Of a DNA stretch of 64,000 bases, positions 9,191-17,300 are shown one piece after another; position 1 is the stretch's first letter, and each line of letters begins with the position of its first letter. The notes below the pieces were generated by a model. It saw nothing but the letters and a program-made list of their open reading frames with translations. It was not told the origin of the DNA and searched no databases. The position numbers and the translations under genes were made by a program. The stretch spans positions 41,280 to 105,279 of the forward strand of contig JANNOG010000055.1 of assembly GCA_031398915.1 (NCBI GenBank). The letters run 5' to 3'. Source of the stretch: JANNOG01 sp031398915 (GTDB lineage: Bacteria > Actinomycetota > Actinomycetes > Actinomycetales > JBBAYJ01).

Positions 9191-10045
9191 GTGATGATGG
9201 GCGAAGCGCACCGACGACGGGTCGACACCCGATTGCCCGCCGAGTACACCACCCCGGGGTCCGCGTCCTTCGTCGACTTCCTGGCGCGGGTGCAACCACC
9301 GGGTGACGCCTCGGCGTCGGTGGTGCCGACATCGCCGACCGCCGCGCACCCGGTACCCGTGACACATGCGACGACGATCATCGCGATGGCCCTGACGGGT
9401 GGCGTGCTGATGGCCGGAGATCGCAGGGCCACCTCGGGCAACGTGATCGCCAACAGCGACATCGTCAAGGTGTACCCGGCCGATGCCTACTCGGCGATCG
9501 GCATCGCCGGTGTCGCGGGCCTCGGCCTGGAACTCATCAAGCTGTTCCAGGTCGAACTGGAGCACTTCGAGAAGATCGAGGGCACGGCCCTGTCCCTGGA
9601 GGGCAAGGCCAGCCGCCTGGCGTCGATGATCCGGGGCAATCTGGGCCTGACCATGCAGGGTCTGGCGACCGTTCCGCTGTTCGCCGGCTACGACATCGCC
9701 AGCGGTCGGGGGCGGATCTATTCCTACGACGTGACGGGTGGCCGCTACCTCGAAGCCGACCACCACGGCATCGGCTCGGGCTCGTGGTTCGCCCGCGGGT
9801 CGCTGAAGAAGCGGTGGCGGCCCGACCTGGGGGAGGCCGACGCCATCTCGGTGGCCGTCGAGGCGCTGTACGACGCAGCCGACGACGACAGCGCAACCGG
9901 GGGACCGGACCCGGTCCGAGGCATCTGGCCGGTGGTGGCGGTGGTCGACGCCGGTGGGTACCGGGAGATCGCGGAGTCGGTGCTGGCCGCAACGGTGACC
10001 GACCTGCTGGCCCGCCGTCGAGCCGATGCCGAGGCACGCTCGTGA
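9191..10045 (+). CDS. prcB: 20S proteasome beta subunit PrcB (catalytic)
   Basis: Forms the two inner rings of the proteasome and carries the active site. The 284-residue precursor has a propeptide of about 60 residues; cleavage before Thr61 would expose the N-terminal nucleophile in the segment THA/TTIIAMAL. Asp77 (GDRR) and Lys93 (DIVK) correspond to the catalytic Asp17 and Lys33 of mature beta subunits. Start codons GTG 9191, ATG 9194 and ATG 9197 are in frame; the longest is given. The stop overlaps the prcA start (GTGA), which suits 1:1 synthesis. Confidence 0.97.
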   Translation: MMMGEAHRRRVDTRLPAEYTTPGSASFVDFLARVQPPGDASASVVPTSPTAAHPVPVTHATTIIAMALTGGVLMAGDRRATSGNVIANSDIVKVYPADAYSAIGIAGVAGLGLELIKLFQVELEHFEKIEGTALSLEGKASRLASMIRGNLGLTMQGLATVPLFAGYDIASGRGRIYSYDVTGGRYLEADHHGIGSGSWFARGSLKKRWRPDLGEADAISVAVEALYDAADDDSATGGPDPVRGIWPVVAVVDAGGYREIAESVLAATVTDLLARRRADAEARS

Positions 10046-10728
10046 GCACGCCGTTCTACGTCTCGCCCGAGCAACTGGTCAAGGACCGTGCCGACTACGC
10101 CCGCAAGGGAGTGTCGCGGGGGCGGCCGGTCGTCATCCTCACGTACGCCGACGGCATCTGTTTCGCCAGCGAGAACCCGTCCAAGGCACTTCACAAGATC
10201 AGTGAGATATACGACCGGATCGCCTTCGCGGCGGTCGGCAAGTACAACGAGTTCGAGAACCTGCGCGTCGCCGGGGTTCGCTACGCAGACTTCCGCGGGT
10301 ACTCCTACGACCGCGCGGACGTCACCGCACGCGGTCTGGCCAACGCGTACGCGCAGACCTTGGGGGCGGTCTTCACGCAGGAATCCAAGCCCTACGAGGT
10401 AGAGATCGTGGTGGCCGAGGTGGCGCACAGCCAGGCCGACGACCAGCTCTACCGCCTGACCTACGACGGCTCGGTCGGAGACGAACGCGGCTTCGTGGCC
10501 ATGGGGGCATCGGCCGAAGCGATCACCGGCCGCCTCGGTGTGGCATGGCGCGAGGGCCTCACCCAGGCCGAGGCGCTGCAGGTGGCGGTGCGGGCACTGC
10601 GCGGTGAGGGCGCCGACACTCGCGACGTCAGCGTCGATGCCATCGAGGCCGCCGTCCTGGACCGTGGCCGGCCCCGTCGCGCCTTCCGCCGCCTGGGAAC
10701 GGCCGAGATCGAGGCGGCATTCGACTGA
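10042..10728 (+). CDS. prcA: 20S proteasome alpha subunit PrcA
   Basis: Forms the outer gating rings that dock Mpa. The 228-residue protein begins STPFYVSPEQLVKDRADYARKG, the alpha-type N-terminal gate and H0 helix, and has no N-terminal Thr nucleophile or propeptide. The core contains VVILTYADGICFASEN and KISEIYDRIAFAAVGKYNEF, as in other actinobacterial alpha subunits. A longer open frame exists upstream, but GTG 10042 overlapping the prcB TGA is the conserved arrangement. A 64-base gap with a short duplicated GC-rich sequence (about 10742-10769) precedes pafA. Confidence 0.97.
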   Translation: MSTPFYVSPEQLVKDRADYARKGVSRGRPVVILTYADGICFASENPSKALHKISEIYDRIAFAAVGKYNEFENLRVAGVRYADFRGYSYDRADVTARGLANAYAQTLGAVFTQESKPYEVEIVVAEVAHSQADDQLYRLTYDGSVGDERGFVAMGASAEAITGRLGVAWREGLTQAEALQVAVRALRGEGADTRDVSVDAIEAAVLDRGRPRRAFRRLGTAEIEAAFD

Positions 10729-10780
10729 GCACGGCGCCGGCTCGGCGGGTGTCGGGTCGGCGGGTGTCCGGGGCACGAAC

Positions 10781-10786
10781 TACCGT
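10781..10786 (+). promoter_or_regulatory. -10-like hexamer for leaderless pafA
   Basis: TACCGT ends 6 bases before the pafA ATG. There is no Shine-Dalgarno between them. Confidence 0.5.
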
Positions 10787-10792
10787 GATGGC

Positions 10793-12181
10793 ATGAACCG
10801 GCGCATCTTCGGCCTCGAGACCGAGTTCGGGGTGACGTGCGCCTTCCAAGGCCACCGGCGGCTCAGCCCCGACGAGGTGGCCCGCTACCTGTTCCGCAAG
10901 GTCGTGTCCTGGGGCCGCTCCAGCAACGTCTTCCTCCGCAACGGGTCCCGGTTGTACCTGGACGTCGGGTCCCACCCCGAGTACGCGACCCCGGAATGCG
11001 ACGACGTCCGTCAGCTGGTGGTCCACGACCGGGCGGGCGAGCGCATTCTCGAGGGCCTGGCGGTGGACGCCGAACGCCGGCTCGCCGAGGAGGGCATCTT
11101 CGGCGAGGTCTTCCTGTTCAAGAACAACACCGATTCGGCCGGCAACTCCTACGGCTGCCACGAGAACTACCTGGTCTCCCGCCATGGCGAGTTCGGCAGG
11201 TTGTCCGACGTGCTCATCCCGTTCCTGGTCTCACGCCAGTTGATCGCCGGGGCCGGCAAGGTCACCCAGACGCCGCGTGGCGCGCTGTACAGCCTGTCGC
11301 AGCGCGCCGACCACATCTGGGAGGGGGTCTCCAGTGCGACGACGCGCTCTCGACCGATCATCAACACTCGCGACGAGCCCCACGCCGACGCCGAGCGTTT
11401 CCGGCGCCTGCACGTCATCGTGGGCGACTCGTCGATGTCCGAGACGACCACCCTGCTCAAGGTCGGGTCGACGGACCTGGTGCTGCGCCTCATCGAGGCC
11501 GGAGTGCCGACCCGGGACCTCACCCTCGAGAACCCGATCCGGGCGATTCGAGAGATCAGCCACGATCTGACGGGTCGACGGCCGGTCAAGCTGGCGAACG
11601 GCCGGACCGCGTCGGCGATGGACATCCAAACCGAGTACCTCGAACGCTCGCGGGCCTTCCTGGACTCGGGTGGCCTCGACATGTCGGGCAACACCGGCGA
11701 TGCCGTCGCCACCACCGCCAAGCAGGTCGTGGACCTGTGGGAGCGGGCGCTGCGGGCGATCCAGACCGACGACCTGTCACTGGTCGAGCGCGAGATCGAC
11801 TGGGTCATCAAGCTCCGCCTCCTGCAGCGGTACATGAGTCGTAACGGGATGTCCCTGGACAACCCCCGAATCGCCCGACTCGACCTGGCTTACCACGACA
11901 TCTCGCGAACCCGGGGCCTGTACAACCTGCTGGCCCGACGTGGTCTGGTCGAGCGGATCACCCGAGACCTCGAGGTGTTCGAGGCCACCGTCGTCCCACC
12001 CCAGACCACGCGGGCCAAACTGCGCGGGGACTTCGTCAAGGCCGCCCAGGAGCACCGTCGTGACTTCACCGTGGACTGGGTCCACCTCAAGCTCAACGAC
12101 CAGGCGCAACGCACCGTGCTGTGCAAGGACCCGTTCCGATCCGTCGACGAACGGGTCGACCGGCTCATCGCCGGCATGTGA
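10793..12181 (+). CDS. pafA: Pup--protein ligase PafA
   Basis: ATP-dependent ligase that phosphorylates the C-terminal Glu of Pup and joins it to a substrate lysine. The 462-residue sequence starts MNRRIFGLETEFGV, carrying the metal-binding Glu9, has the catalytic base Asp57 in LYLDVGSHPEYATPE, and repeats the NNTDSAGNSYGCHENY and RPIINTRDEPHA motifs of Dop. It lacks the Dop loop, which separates ligase from deamidase. The frame is open upstream, but ATG 10793 fits the family start and the -10 hexamer. The C-terminal domain (about 400-462) matches the PafA-specific Pup and Mpa contact region. Confidence 0.97.
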   Translation: MNRRIFGLETEFGVTCAFQGHRRLSPDEVARYLFRKVVSWGRSSNVFLRNGSRLYLDVGSHPEYATPECDDVRQLVVHDRAGERILEGLAVDAERRLAEEGIFGEVFLFKNNTDSAGNSYGCHENYLVSRHGEFGRLSDVLIPFLVSRQLIAGAGKVTQTPRGALYSLSQRADHIWEGVSSATTRSRPIINTRDEPHADAERFRRLHVIVGDSSMSETTTLLKVGSTDLVLRLIEAGVPTRDLTLENPIRAIREISHDLTGRRPVKLANGRTASAMDIQTEYLERSRAFLDSGGLDMSGNTGDAVATTAKQVVDLWERALRAIQTDDLSLVEREIDWVIKLRLLQRYMSRNGMSLDNPRIARLDLAYHDISRTRGLYNLLARRGLVERITRDLEVFEATVVPPQTTRAKLRGDFVKAAQEHRRDFTVDWVHLKLNDQAQRTVLCKDPFRSVDERVDRLIAGM

Positions 12182-12186
12182 CCCGA

Positions 12187-12192
12187 TAACCT
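12187..12192 (+). promoter_or_regulatory. -10-like hexamer for the FKBP lipoprotein
   Basis: TAACCT ends 6 bases before the GTG at 12199 and lies just after the pafA stop, the leaderless arrangement seen repeatedly in this cluster. Confidence 0.45.
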
Positions 12193-12198
12193 GCCCGG

Positions 12199-13164
12199 GT
12201 GCTTGTCCGCCGTTCGTCGCCCCTTGCCCACCGTCTGGACCGCCCCTCGCGCCTCGGCACCGCTGCGATCGGGCTGATCGCGATCAGCGTCGTCGCTGCC
12301 GGGTGCGGCGGGTCCGACGACTCAGCTGATCCGCTCTCTCCGGTACAGGTGAGTGGCGACATCAATTCCGAACCCACTGTCACCCTCGAGGACACCCCGT
12401 TCGAGCTCGGGACGTCCACCGTGTCCGTGCTCACCGCGGGCGACGGCGACACCGTCGGCGACACCGACACGGTGGCGGTGCAGTTCGCCCTGGTCAACGG
12501 CGCCGACGGCGAAACCATCCAGTCGTCCTACGCCGAGGGCCCGGTCAACGTCACCCTCGACGACCCGCAGGGCCTGACGTTTCTGCTGGACTCCATCAAG
12601 GGTCGTGCCATCGGCGACCGACTGTTGGTGGGCATCGCACCCGAGGACGGCTTCGGTGACGATCTGGCGGAGGACGCCCCGTTCAGCGCGGAGGACACCC
12701 TGCTGTACATCGTCGACATCCTGGGCGTCGTCGCCGACCGGGCAATCGGCGAACCCGTGACCGACATCCCCGCGGGGTTGCCGGAGGTCCAGACCGACGA
12801 CGAGGACGCGGTCACCGGAATCACCGTCCCGGCCGGCGACGCCCCTGCCGAGCTGGTGATCCAGCCCCTGATCATCGGTAGCGGGCGCGCAGTGACCGCA
12901 GAGGACACCCTCACCGTGCAGTACTGGGGCGTGTTGTACAGCGACGGATCGACCTTCGACTCGTCATGGGAGCGTGGCGAGCCTGCCGAATTCGCTCTCA
13001 CCGGTGTGATCCCGGGCTGGACCCAGGGTCTGGACGGGCAGACCGTCGGTAGCCGCGTCCTACTCATCGTGCCGCCGGATCTCGGCTACGGCGATCAGGA
13101 GCAGCAGGGCATCCCGGCGAGTTCGACGTTGGTGTTCGCGGTGGACATCCTCGCGGCCGGCTGA
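12199..13164 (+). CDS. FKBP-type peptidyl-prolyl isomerase, lipoprotein with two FKBP-like domains
   Basis: Predicted envelope-anchored prolyl isomerase. The signal peptide ends in a lipobox VAAGC with the acylated Cys at residue 36. The mature part has two FKBP-like domains: the first (about 50-175) keeps the overall pattern with VAVQFALVNGADGETIQSS and GLTFLLDSIKG but has lost most catalytic aromatics; the second (about 195-321) is canonical, with VQYWGVLYSDGSTFDSSW, VIPGWTQGLDGQTVGSR and PPDLGYGD. An FKBP gene between pafA and pafB/C is a conserved actinobacterial arrangement. Total 321 residues. Link to the proteasome is positional only. Confidence 0.9.
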   Translation: MLVRRSSPLAHRLDRPSRLGTAAIGLIAISVVAAGCGGSDDSADPLSPVQVSGDINSEPTVTLEDTPFELGTSTVSVLTAGDGDTVGDTDTVAVQFALVNGADGETIQSSYAEGPVNVTLDDPQGLTFLLDSIKGRAIGDRLLVGIAPEDGFGDDLAEDAPFSAEDTLLYIVDILGVVADRAIGEPVTDIPAGLPEVQTDDEDAVTGITVPAGDAPAELVIQPLIIGSGRAVTAEDTLTVQYWGVLYSDGSTFDSSWERGEPAEFALTGVIPGWTQGLDGQTVGSRVLLIVPPDLGYGDQEQQGIPASSTLVFAVDILAAG

Positions 13165-13216
13165 CGCCACCGCCCCACCACCCCATCAGCCACGACCTCG
13201 CCCTCCCCCCACCTCG

Positions 13217-13222
13217 TAGCCT
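13217..13222 (+). promoter_or_regulatory. -10-like hexamer for pafBC
   Basis: TAGCCT ends 8 bases before the pafBC ATG. The 66-base gap after the FKBP gene has no clear ribosome binding site. Confidence 0.4.
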
Positions 13223-13230
13223 GCGCAGCA

Positions 13231-15306
13231 ATGGCCGACGCACGGACCACAGCGACCGCGGCGAAGACCGAACGCCTACTCAACCTCGTGCTCGCACTCC
13301 TGACCACCAGGCGTCCGCTGACCCGGTCGCACATTCGGGCAGCAGTGCCCCAGTACAGCGAGTGCACCAGCGACGCCGCATTCGGGCGCATGTTCGAGCG
13401 CGACAAGGACGATCTGCGCGCGATCGGTGTGCCGGTCGTGACCTCGTCCATAGACACCTGGAGCGAGGTCGAGGACGGCTACCGGGTCGACGTCGAGGCC
13501 TACCCACTGCCCGACATCGACCTCACCCCGACCGAACTCGCGGCGCTCGCGCTGGCGGCTCGGATGTGGGAGCAGGCCGGCGCCGGGCCCGCCGCTGTCC
13601 GGGCACTGCTCAAGCTCCAGGCACTGGGCATCGAGGCCGACCCCGACGCGGTCGCGGGGGTGGAACCGCGGGTCCGGATCAGCGAGCCCGCGTTCGAGCC
13701 GCTCTACCGGGCGACCTGGCAGCGCTACCCGGTGTCGTTCGGCTACCGGCGACCCGGCCAGACCGAGGCGACCCGACGCAGCGTCGACCCATGGACCTTG
13801 GCCCTGCGCGGTGGCGTGTGGTATCTCGCCGGCCACGATCACGACCGAGGCGCCCCACGGGTGTTCCGGCTGAGTCGAATGGTGGGTCCGTGGCGACGAA
13901 CCGGGCCACCGGGTTCGGTGACGATTCCTCCGGCTGAGCAGGTTCGGGGGGCCCTCGGCAATCTCGACGGAGGCTGGCCGGTCGAGCCCGCCGCGACCGT
14001 CGTCGCCACGCTGAGGATTCGCCACGGGAAGGCTCCGCAGCTGCGGCTGATGGCCGCCCAGGAGCCCGCGGCCCCGACATCGGTCGGCCCGGTCAGGCCG
14101 GGCTTCGACGTCGTCCGGATCCCGATGAGGGACGTCGAGGGATTCGCTGCCAGGGTGGCGGGGCAGGGGAGCGACGTCATCGTCCACGGTCCGGCAGAGC
14201 TGCGGGACGCTGTGACCCGTCGATGGCGGGCAGCCGCGCTCACCCACGCCGGCGGCGCGTCGCCGGCGTTGCTCGCCCGGCTGGCGGCCGCCGATGCGGT
14301 CTCAGCGCCGGTATCGACGGCTCCGGACGACGCCACACCCACGATCGGTCCTGCGACAGCGATCGACCGACTCTCTCGTGTGCTGTCCCTCGTGCCCTAC
14401 CTGCTGGAGCGCCCCGGCCAACCGATCGCCGAGGTGGCCGCCCGATTCGGGGTCGACGAGGCGACCATCGTCGACGATCTCCGCCTGGTGTTCGTCTGCG
14501 GCACGCCCGGGCACCTGCCCGACGACCTCATCGAGGCCGACTGGTCCGGCGGCACGGTCCGGGTCGGCAACGCCGACGCCATAGCCCGGCCACTACGGCT
14601 GTCGGGTGAGGAGGCCGTCGCCCTACTGGTCGGGGTGGAGATCGTGGCGGGCATCGTCGGACCCGGCGAACGCCACGATCTGGACTCGGCGGCAGCCAAG
14701 ATCGCCGCCGTGCTCGGGGCGCAGTCGAACGCGGCCGCCACCACGACGCCGGTGACGTTCGTCGCCGTTCGCGAGGACACTCGACCGATCGTCGGTGTCG
14801 TGATCGGAGCGCTGCGCTCGCGTCGCCAACTCCGACTGAGCTATCTGTCGATGGACCGCGACGAGGTGACCGACCGTCTCGTCGATCCCCACCGGTTGGT
14901 GCACGACAACGGCGTCGACTATCTGGACGCCTGGTGCCACCAGGTCGGCGACCACCGGACGTTCCGGCTCGATCGCATCCTGCATGCCGAACAGCTCGAC
15001 ACCGAGGTCGCGACGACGGCCCAGGCGGCGACACCGGTGCGCCAGCCGTCCCCGACGGACACCCCGCTACGCGTCACCCTGCGGCTCCAGGGCCACACGC
15101 GGTGGCTGGCCGAGTACTTCCACGCCGAACGCCGATGCCCGCTCGGCGACGACGACGAGCTCGCCACGATCTCGTTGACCCACCCAGGGCGGATCGTGCG
15201 CCACGCGCTGTCGTCCGAGGGTGCGATCGAGGTCGTCGATCCGCCGGACGTGCGAGCCCTGGTGGCAGCTCGGGCTAGGGCAGCCCTCGCCGGCCACGAC
15301 GGCTGA
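13231..15306 (+). CDS. pafBC: PafBC, fused WYL-domain transcriptional activator of the DNA-damage response
   Basis: Natural fusion of PafB and PafC, which in mycobacteria are separate proteins that together activate LexA-independent DNA repair genes. The 691-residue protein has two similar halves. Residues about 1-335 hold a winged HTH (KTERLLNLVLALLTTRRPL) and a WYL-like domain. The second half restarts at about residue 375 with another HTH (AIDRLSRVLSLVPYLLERPG) and a second WYL domain (about 510-600) followed by the C-terminal extension. WYL domains bind nucleic-acid ligands. The linker around residue 340-370 is Ala/Pro/Thr-rich. Fused PafBC is known from Arthrobacter relatives. Confidence 0.93.
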   Translation: MADARTTATAAKTERLLNLVLALLTTRRPLTRSHIRAAVPQYSECTSDAAFGRMFERDKDDLRAIGVPVVTSSIDTWSEVEDGYRVDVEAYPLPDIDLTPTELAALALAARMWEQAGAGPAAVRALLKLQALGIEADPDAVAGVEPRVRISEPAFEPLYRATWQRYPVSFGYRRPGQTEATRRSVDPWTLALRGGVWYLAGHDHDRGAPRVFRLSRMVGPWRRTGPPGSVTIPPAEQVRGALGNLDGGWPVEPAATVVATLRIRHGKAPQLRLMAAQEPAAPTSVGPVRPGFDVVRIPMRDVEGFAARVAGQGSDVIVHGPAELRDAVTRRWRAAALTHAGGASPALLARLAAADAVSAPVSTAPDDATPTIGPATAIDRLSRVLSLVPYLLERPGQPIAEVAARFGVDEATIVDDLRLVFVCGTPGHLPDDLIEADWSGGTVRVGNADAIARPLRLSGEEAVALLVGVEIVAGIVGPGERHDLDSAAAKIAAVLGAQSNAAATTTPVTFVAVREDTRPIVGVVIGALRSRRQLRLSYLSMDRDEVTDRLVDPHRLVHDNGVDYLDAWCHQVGDHRTFRLDRILHAEQLDTEVATTAQAATPVRQPSPTDTPLRVTLRLQGHTRWLAEYFHAERRCPLGDDDELATISLTHPGRIVRHALSSEGAIEVVDPPDVRALVAARARAALAGHDG

Positions 15307-15419
15307 TCCTCCCCGGCAGTCTGTCCACAGCGGCCGTCAAGTTGACCGACGTCAGTGCCGAGACATGCACTCGACATCGATCAGGCGTGCACCCGTTGCG
15401 CGGATGCAGAGAGGCAGAC

Positions 15420-15782
15420 ATGACGACGATCAAGGCTTCGTGCCCATCGTGCGGGGATGTCGAGCTCACCCCGCGACAAGTTCGCCTCGTGGTGTGCACG
15501 ATGGCGACCCGCAGTTTCTACAGTTTCCAGTGCCACGGTTGCGCGGCCGAGATCCGCAAGCCTGCCACCGACGACATCGTCGCGTTGCTACGGTCCGGCG
15601 GGGTGGTCGCCGAGCGGTGGGTCATTCCCGCCGAGGCGCTGGAGTCGCGAGTCGGGGCCCCGTTGACGGCCGACGACCTACTGGACTTCTGTCTCATCCT
15701 CGAGAACGCCGATCTGCTGGCCGCCGCCGCCACGCGAGTGTCGCTCACCCCGATCCGAGACGGCTCCACCAGCACAGCCTGA
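15420..15782 (+). CDS. Small zinc-ribbon-like protein of unknown function
   Basis: A 120-residue protein not assigned to a characterised family. It begins MTTIKASCPSCGDVELTP and has a second pair in FQCHGC, giving a CxxC-x(~32)-CxxC zinc-ribbon pattern in the first 50 residues. The rest (about 60-115) is predicted mostly helical with LTADDLLDFCLILENAD. The frame is open further upstream, but ATG 15420 is chosen because homologous-looking sequence begins there and a weak GAGG lies upstream. It stands between pafBC and the small membrane gene before tatA; the stop is 30 bases from the next start. A nucleic-acid or protein-binding role is possible but unproven. Confidence 0.75.
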   Translation: MTTIKASCPSCGDVELTPRQVRLVVCTMATRSFYSFQCHGCAAEIRKPATDDIVALLRSGGVVAERWVIPAEALESRVGAPLTADDLLDFCLILENADLLAAAATRVSLTPIRDGSTSTA

Positions 15783-15800
15783 CCAGCACCTGGGGTCGGA

Positions 15801-15806
15801 TATCGT
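15801..15806 (+). promoter_or_regulatory. -10-like hexamer for the small membrane gene
   Basis: TATCGT ends 6 bases before the ATG at 15813. Confidence 0.4.
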
Positions 15807-15812
15807 GGCCGG

Positions 15813-16019
15813 ATGTGGCCGTGGATCCTGCTCTGGCTGCTGATCATCGTGCTGGGCAGCGGATGGCTGTTCCTGCTGGCCCGAGAGGTCGTCCTCAACC
15901 TCTGGCGGCTGTTCGCCGACATTTCGGCCGCCAGCGAACAGGCATCCGTTGCGGGCAGTGGTGACGTACAACGGGTAGGCGAGGCATACGATGGTGTTCC
16001 GCCACCCTGGGAGAGGTAG
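15813..16019 (+). CDS. Small single-pass membrane protein
   Basis: A 68-residue protein with one hydrophobic segment at residues 3-23 (WPWILLWLLIIVLGSGWLFL) and a polar C-terminal tail ending in PPPWER. No family is recognised. It sits 3 bases upstream of tatA and may be co-translated with it. Similar short membrane genes often sit beside actinobacterial tatA, so a helper role near the translocase is conceivable, but that is only positional inference. Confidence 0.7.
   Translation: MWPWILLWLLIIVLGSGWLFLLAREVVLNLWRLFADISAASEQASVAGSGDVQRVGEAYDGVPPPWER
15987..15992 (+). promoter_or_regulatory. Candidate -10 box for tatA
   Basis: TACGAT inside the end of the preceding small gene, 30 bases before the tatA ATG, followed by a GAGAGG ribosome binding site. 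Confidence 0.3.
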
Positions 16020-16022
16020 CTC

Positions 16023-16322
16023 ATGCTGCAACGCCTGTTCGACAGTCCCGCTCAGTTGGCCATTCTGCTCGTCATCATCCTGCTGTTGTTCGGCGCCAGT
16101 CGGCTGCCCAACACGGCGCGTCAGCTCGGCCGGTCGATGCGCATCTTCAAGAGTGAGATGAAGGAGATGAAGACCGAGAACCCGCCGACCGCCAAGCGGG
16201 ACGACGAGGCCGACGACGAGGTCCGACCGGTCGATGCCCTCGAAGGTCGGGTCGTGGACGACCACATCGCCGCTCCGGCACCGGCACGCAACGTGCCAGC
16301 CGACGCCGACCGCGACCGCTGA
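16023..16322 (+). CDS. tatA: Twin-arginine translocase subunit TatA
   Basis: Pore-forming or membrane-weakening component for export of folded proteins. The 99-residue protein has the short N-terminal membrane helix (about 8-24), the hinge FGASRLP, and the amphipathic helix TARQLGRSMRIFKSEMKEMK, followed by an acidic, disordered tail. GAGAGG precedes ATG 16023. It lies 15 bases before tatC. No tatB is seen in the window, as in many actinobacteria where TatB is encoded elsewhere. Confidence 0.95.
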   Translation: MLQRLFDSPAQLAILLVIILLLFGASRLPNTARQLGRSMRIFKSEMKEMKTENPPTAKRDDEADDEVRPVDALEGRVVDDHIAAPAPARNVPADADRDR

Positions 16323-16337
16323 CCCCACGTACCCGCT

Positions 16338-17246
16338 GTGACACAGCTCGTCGGGACTCGGCGCCGCCGCGACCCCGAGGGCCGGATGGCTCTGCGGGCT
16401 CACCTGGTCGAGCTCCGGAACCGGGTGATCATCTGTGCCATCGCACTGGTGATCACTGCCGCGATCGGGTGGTACTTCTACCCCACCGTCTTCGGCTGGC
16501 TCATCGCACCGCTCGAAGAGGCGTCACGCACCGACGAGCGCATCGCCACCATCAACTACTCGAAGCTCACCTCGGCGTTCAACCAGCAGTTGACGGTGGC
16601 CCTGTGGCTGGGCGTCATCCTGTCCAGCCCGATGTGGATCTATCAGCTGTGGGCCTTCATCACCCCGGGCCTGACCAAGCGGGAGCGGTGGTACGCCGTC
16701 GGATTCCTCTTCGCGGCGATCCCCCTGTTCCTGGGCGGCGTGGCTCTGGCGTGGGCGGTCGTACCCAACGCCATCGTGTTCCTGGTGTCCTTCGCCGAGG
16801 CGGGCTCCTCGACGATCCTCACCTCTGAGGACTACCTGAGTTTCGTCACCCGGACCCTGCTGGCCTTCGGTGTCGCGTTCCTGACCCCCGTGGTGATGGT
16901 GGCACTGACCTTGGCGGGCCTGGTCGAGTCCCGGACCTGGCTGAAGGGCTGGCGGGTGGCAGTCCTGCTGGCCTTCGTCTTCGCCGCTGTGGCCAGCCCG
17001 ACACCGGACCCACTGGTGATGTTCGCGCTCGCGCTACCCATGGTCGGTCTGTACATGCTCGCCGTCGCAGTGACCTGGTTCATCGACCGGCGCCGCCACA
17101 AGACGCTCGCGGGTCTGGGACTTGCCGACCTCGACGACGACGAGAGTTCACCACTGGACGAGCGGGCGGCGCCGATCCACGACGACGCACCGGACGACCT
17201 GGACGACTTACTACAGCCCTCCCGAGCGCACACCGACGCCACCTAG
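16338..17246 (+). CDS. tatC: Twin-arginine translocase subunit TatC
   Basis: Polytopic receptor that recognises twin-arginine signal peptides. In 302 residues it shows MALRAHLVELRNRVI at the N-terminus (the conserved cytosolic HL-ELR motif), six hydrophobic segments, the periplasmic region with SKLTSAFNQQLTVALWLG, and WAFITPGLTKRERWY. The tail beyond about residue 245 is acidic (LDDDESSPLDERAAPIHDD) and longer than in E. coli. GTG 16338 is the start; helY and the lipid kinase follow as in M. tuberculosis synteny. Confidence 0.96.
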   Translation: MTQLVGTRRRRDPEGRMALRAHLVELRNRVIICAIALVITAAIGWYFYPTVFGWLIAPLEEASRTDERIATINYSKLTSAFNQQLTVALWLGVILSSPMWIYQLWAFITPGLTKRERWYAVGFLFAAIPLFLGGVALAWAVVPNAIVFLVSFAEAGSSTILTSEDYLSFVTRTLLAFGVAFLTPVVMVALTLAGLVESRTWLKGWRVAVLLAFVFAAVASPTPDPLVMFALALPMVGLYMLAVAVTWFIDRRRHKTLAGLGLADLDDDESSPLDERAAPIHDDAPDDLDDLLQPSRAHTDAT

Positions 17247-17287
17247 TCGGTCGGCTGTGCCGTGCCGGGTCTGTCCGGACCACCCGC

Positions 17288-17293
17288 TAGCCT
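17288..17293 (+). promoter_or_regulatory. -10-like hexamer for the lipid kinase gene
   Basis: TAGCCT ends 7 bases before the ATG at 17301. Confidence 0.4.
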
Positions 17294-17300
17294 CCGCACC

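Noticed and set aside
15342..15347. TTGACC as a -35 box for the zinc-ribbon gene
   Set aside because: No acceptable -10 hexamer lies 16-18 bases downstream.
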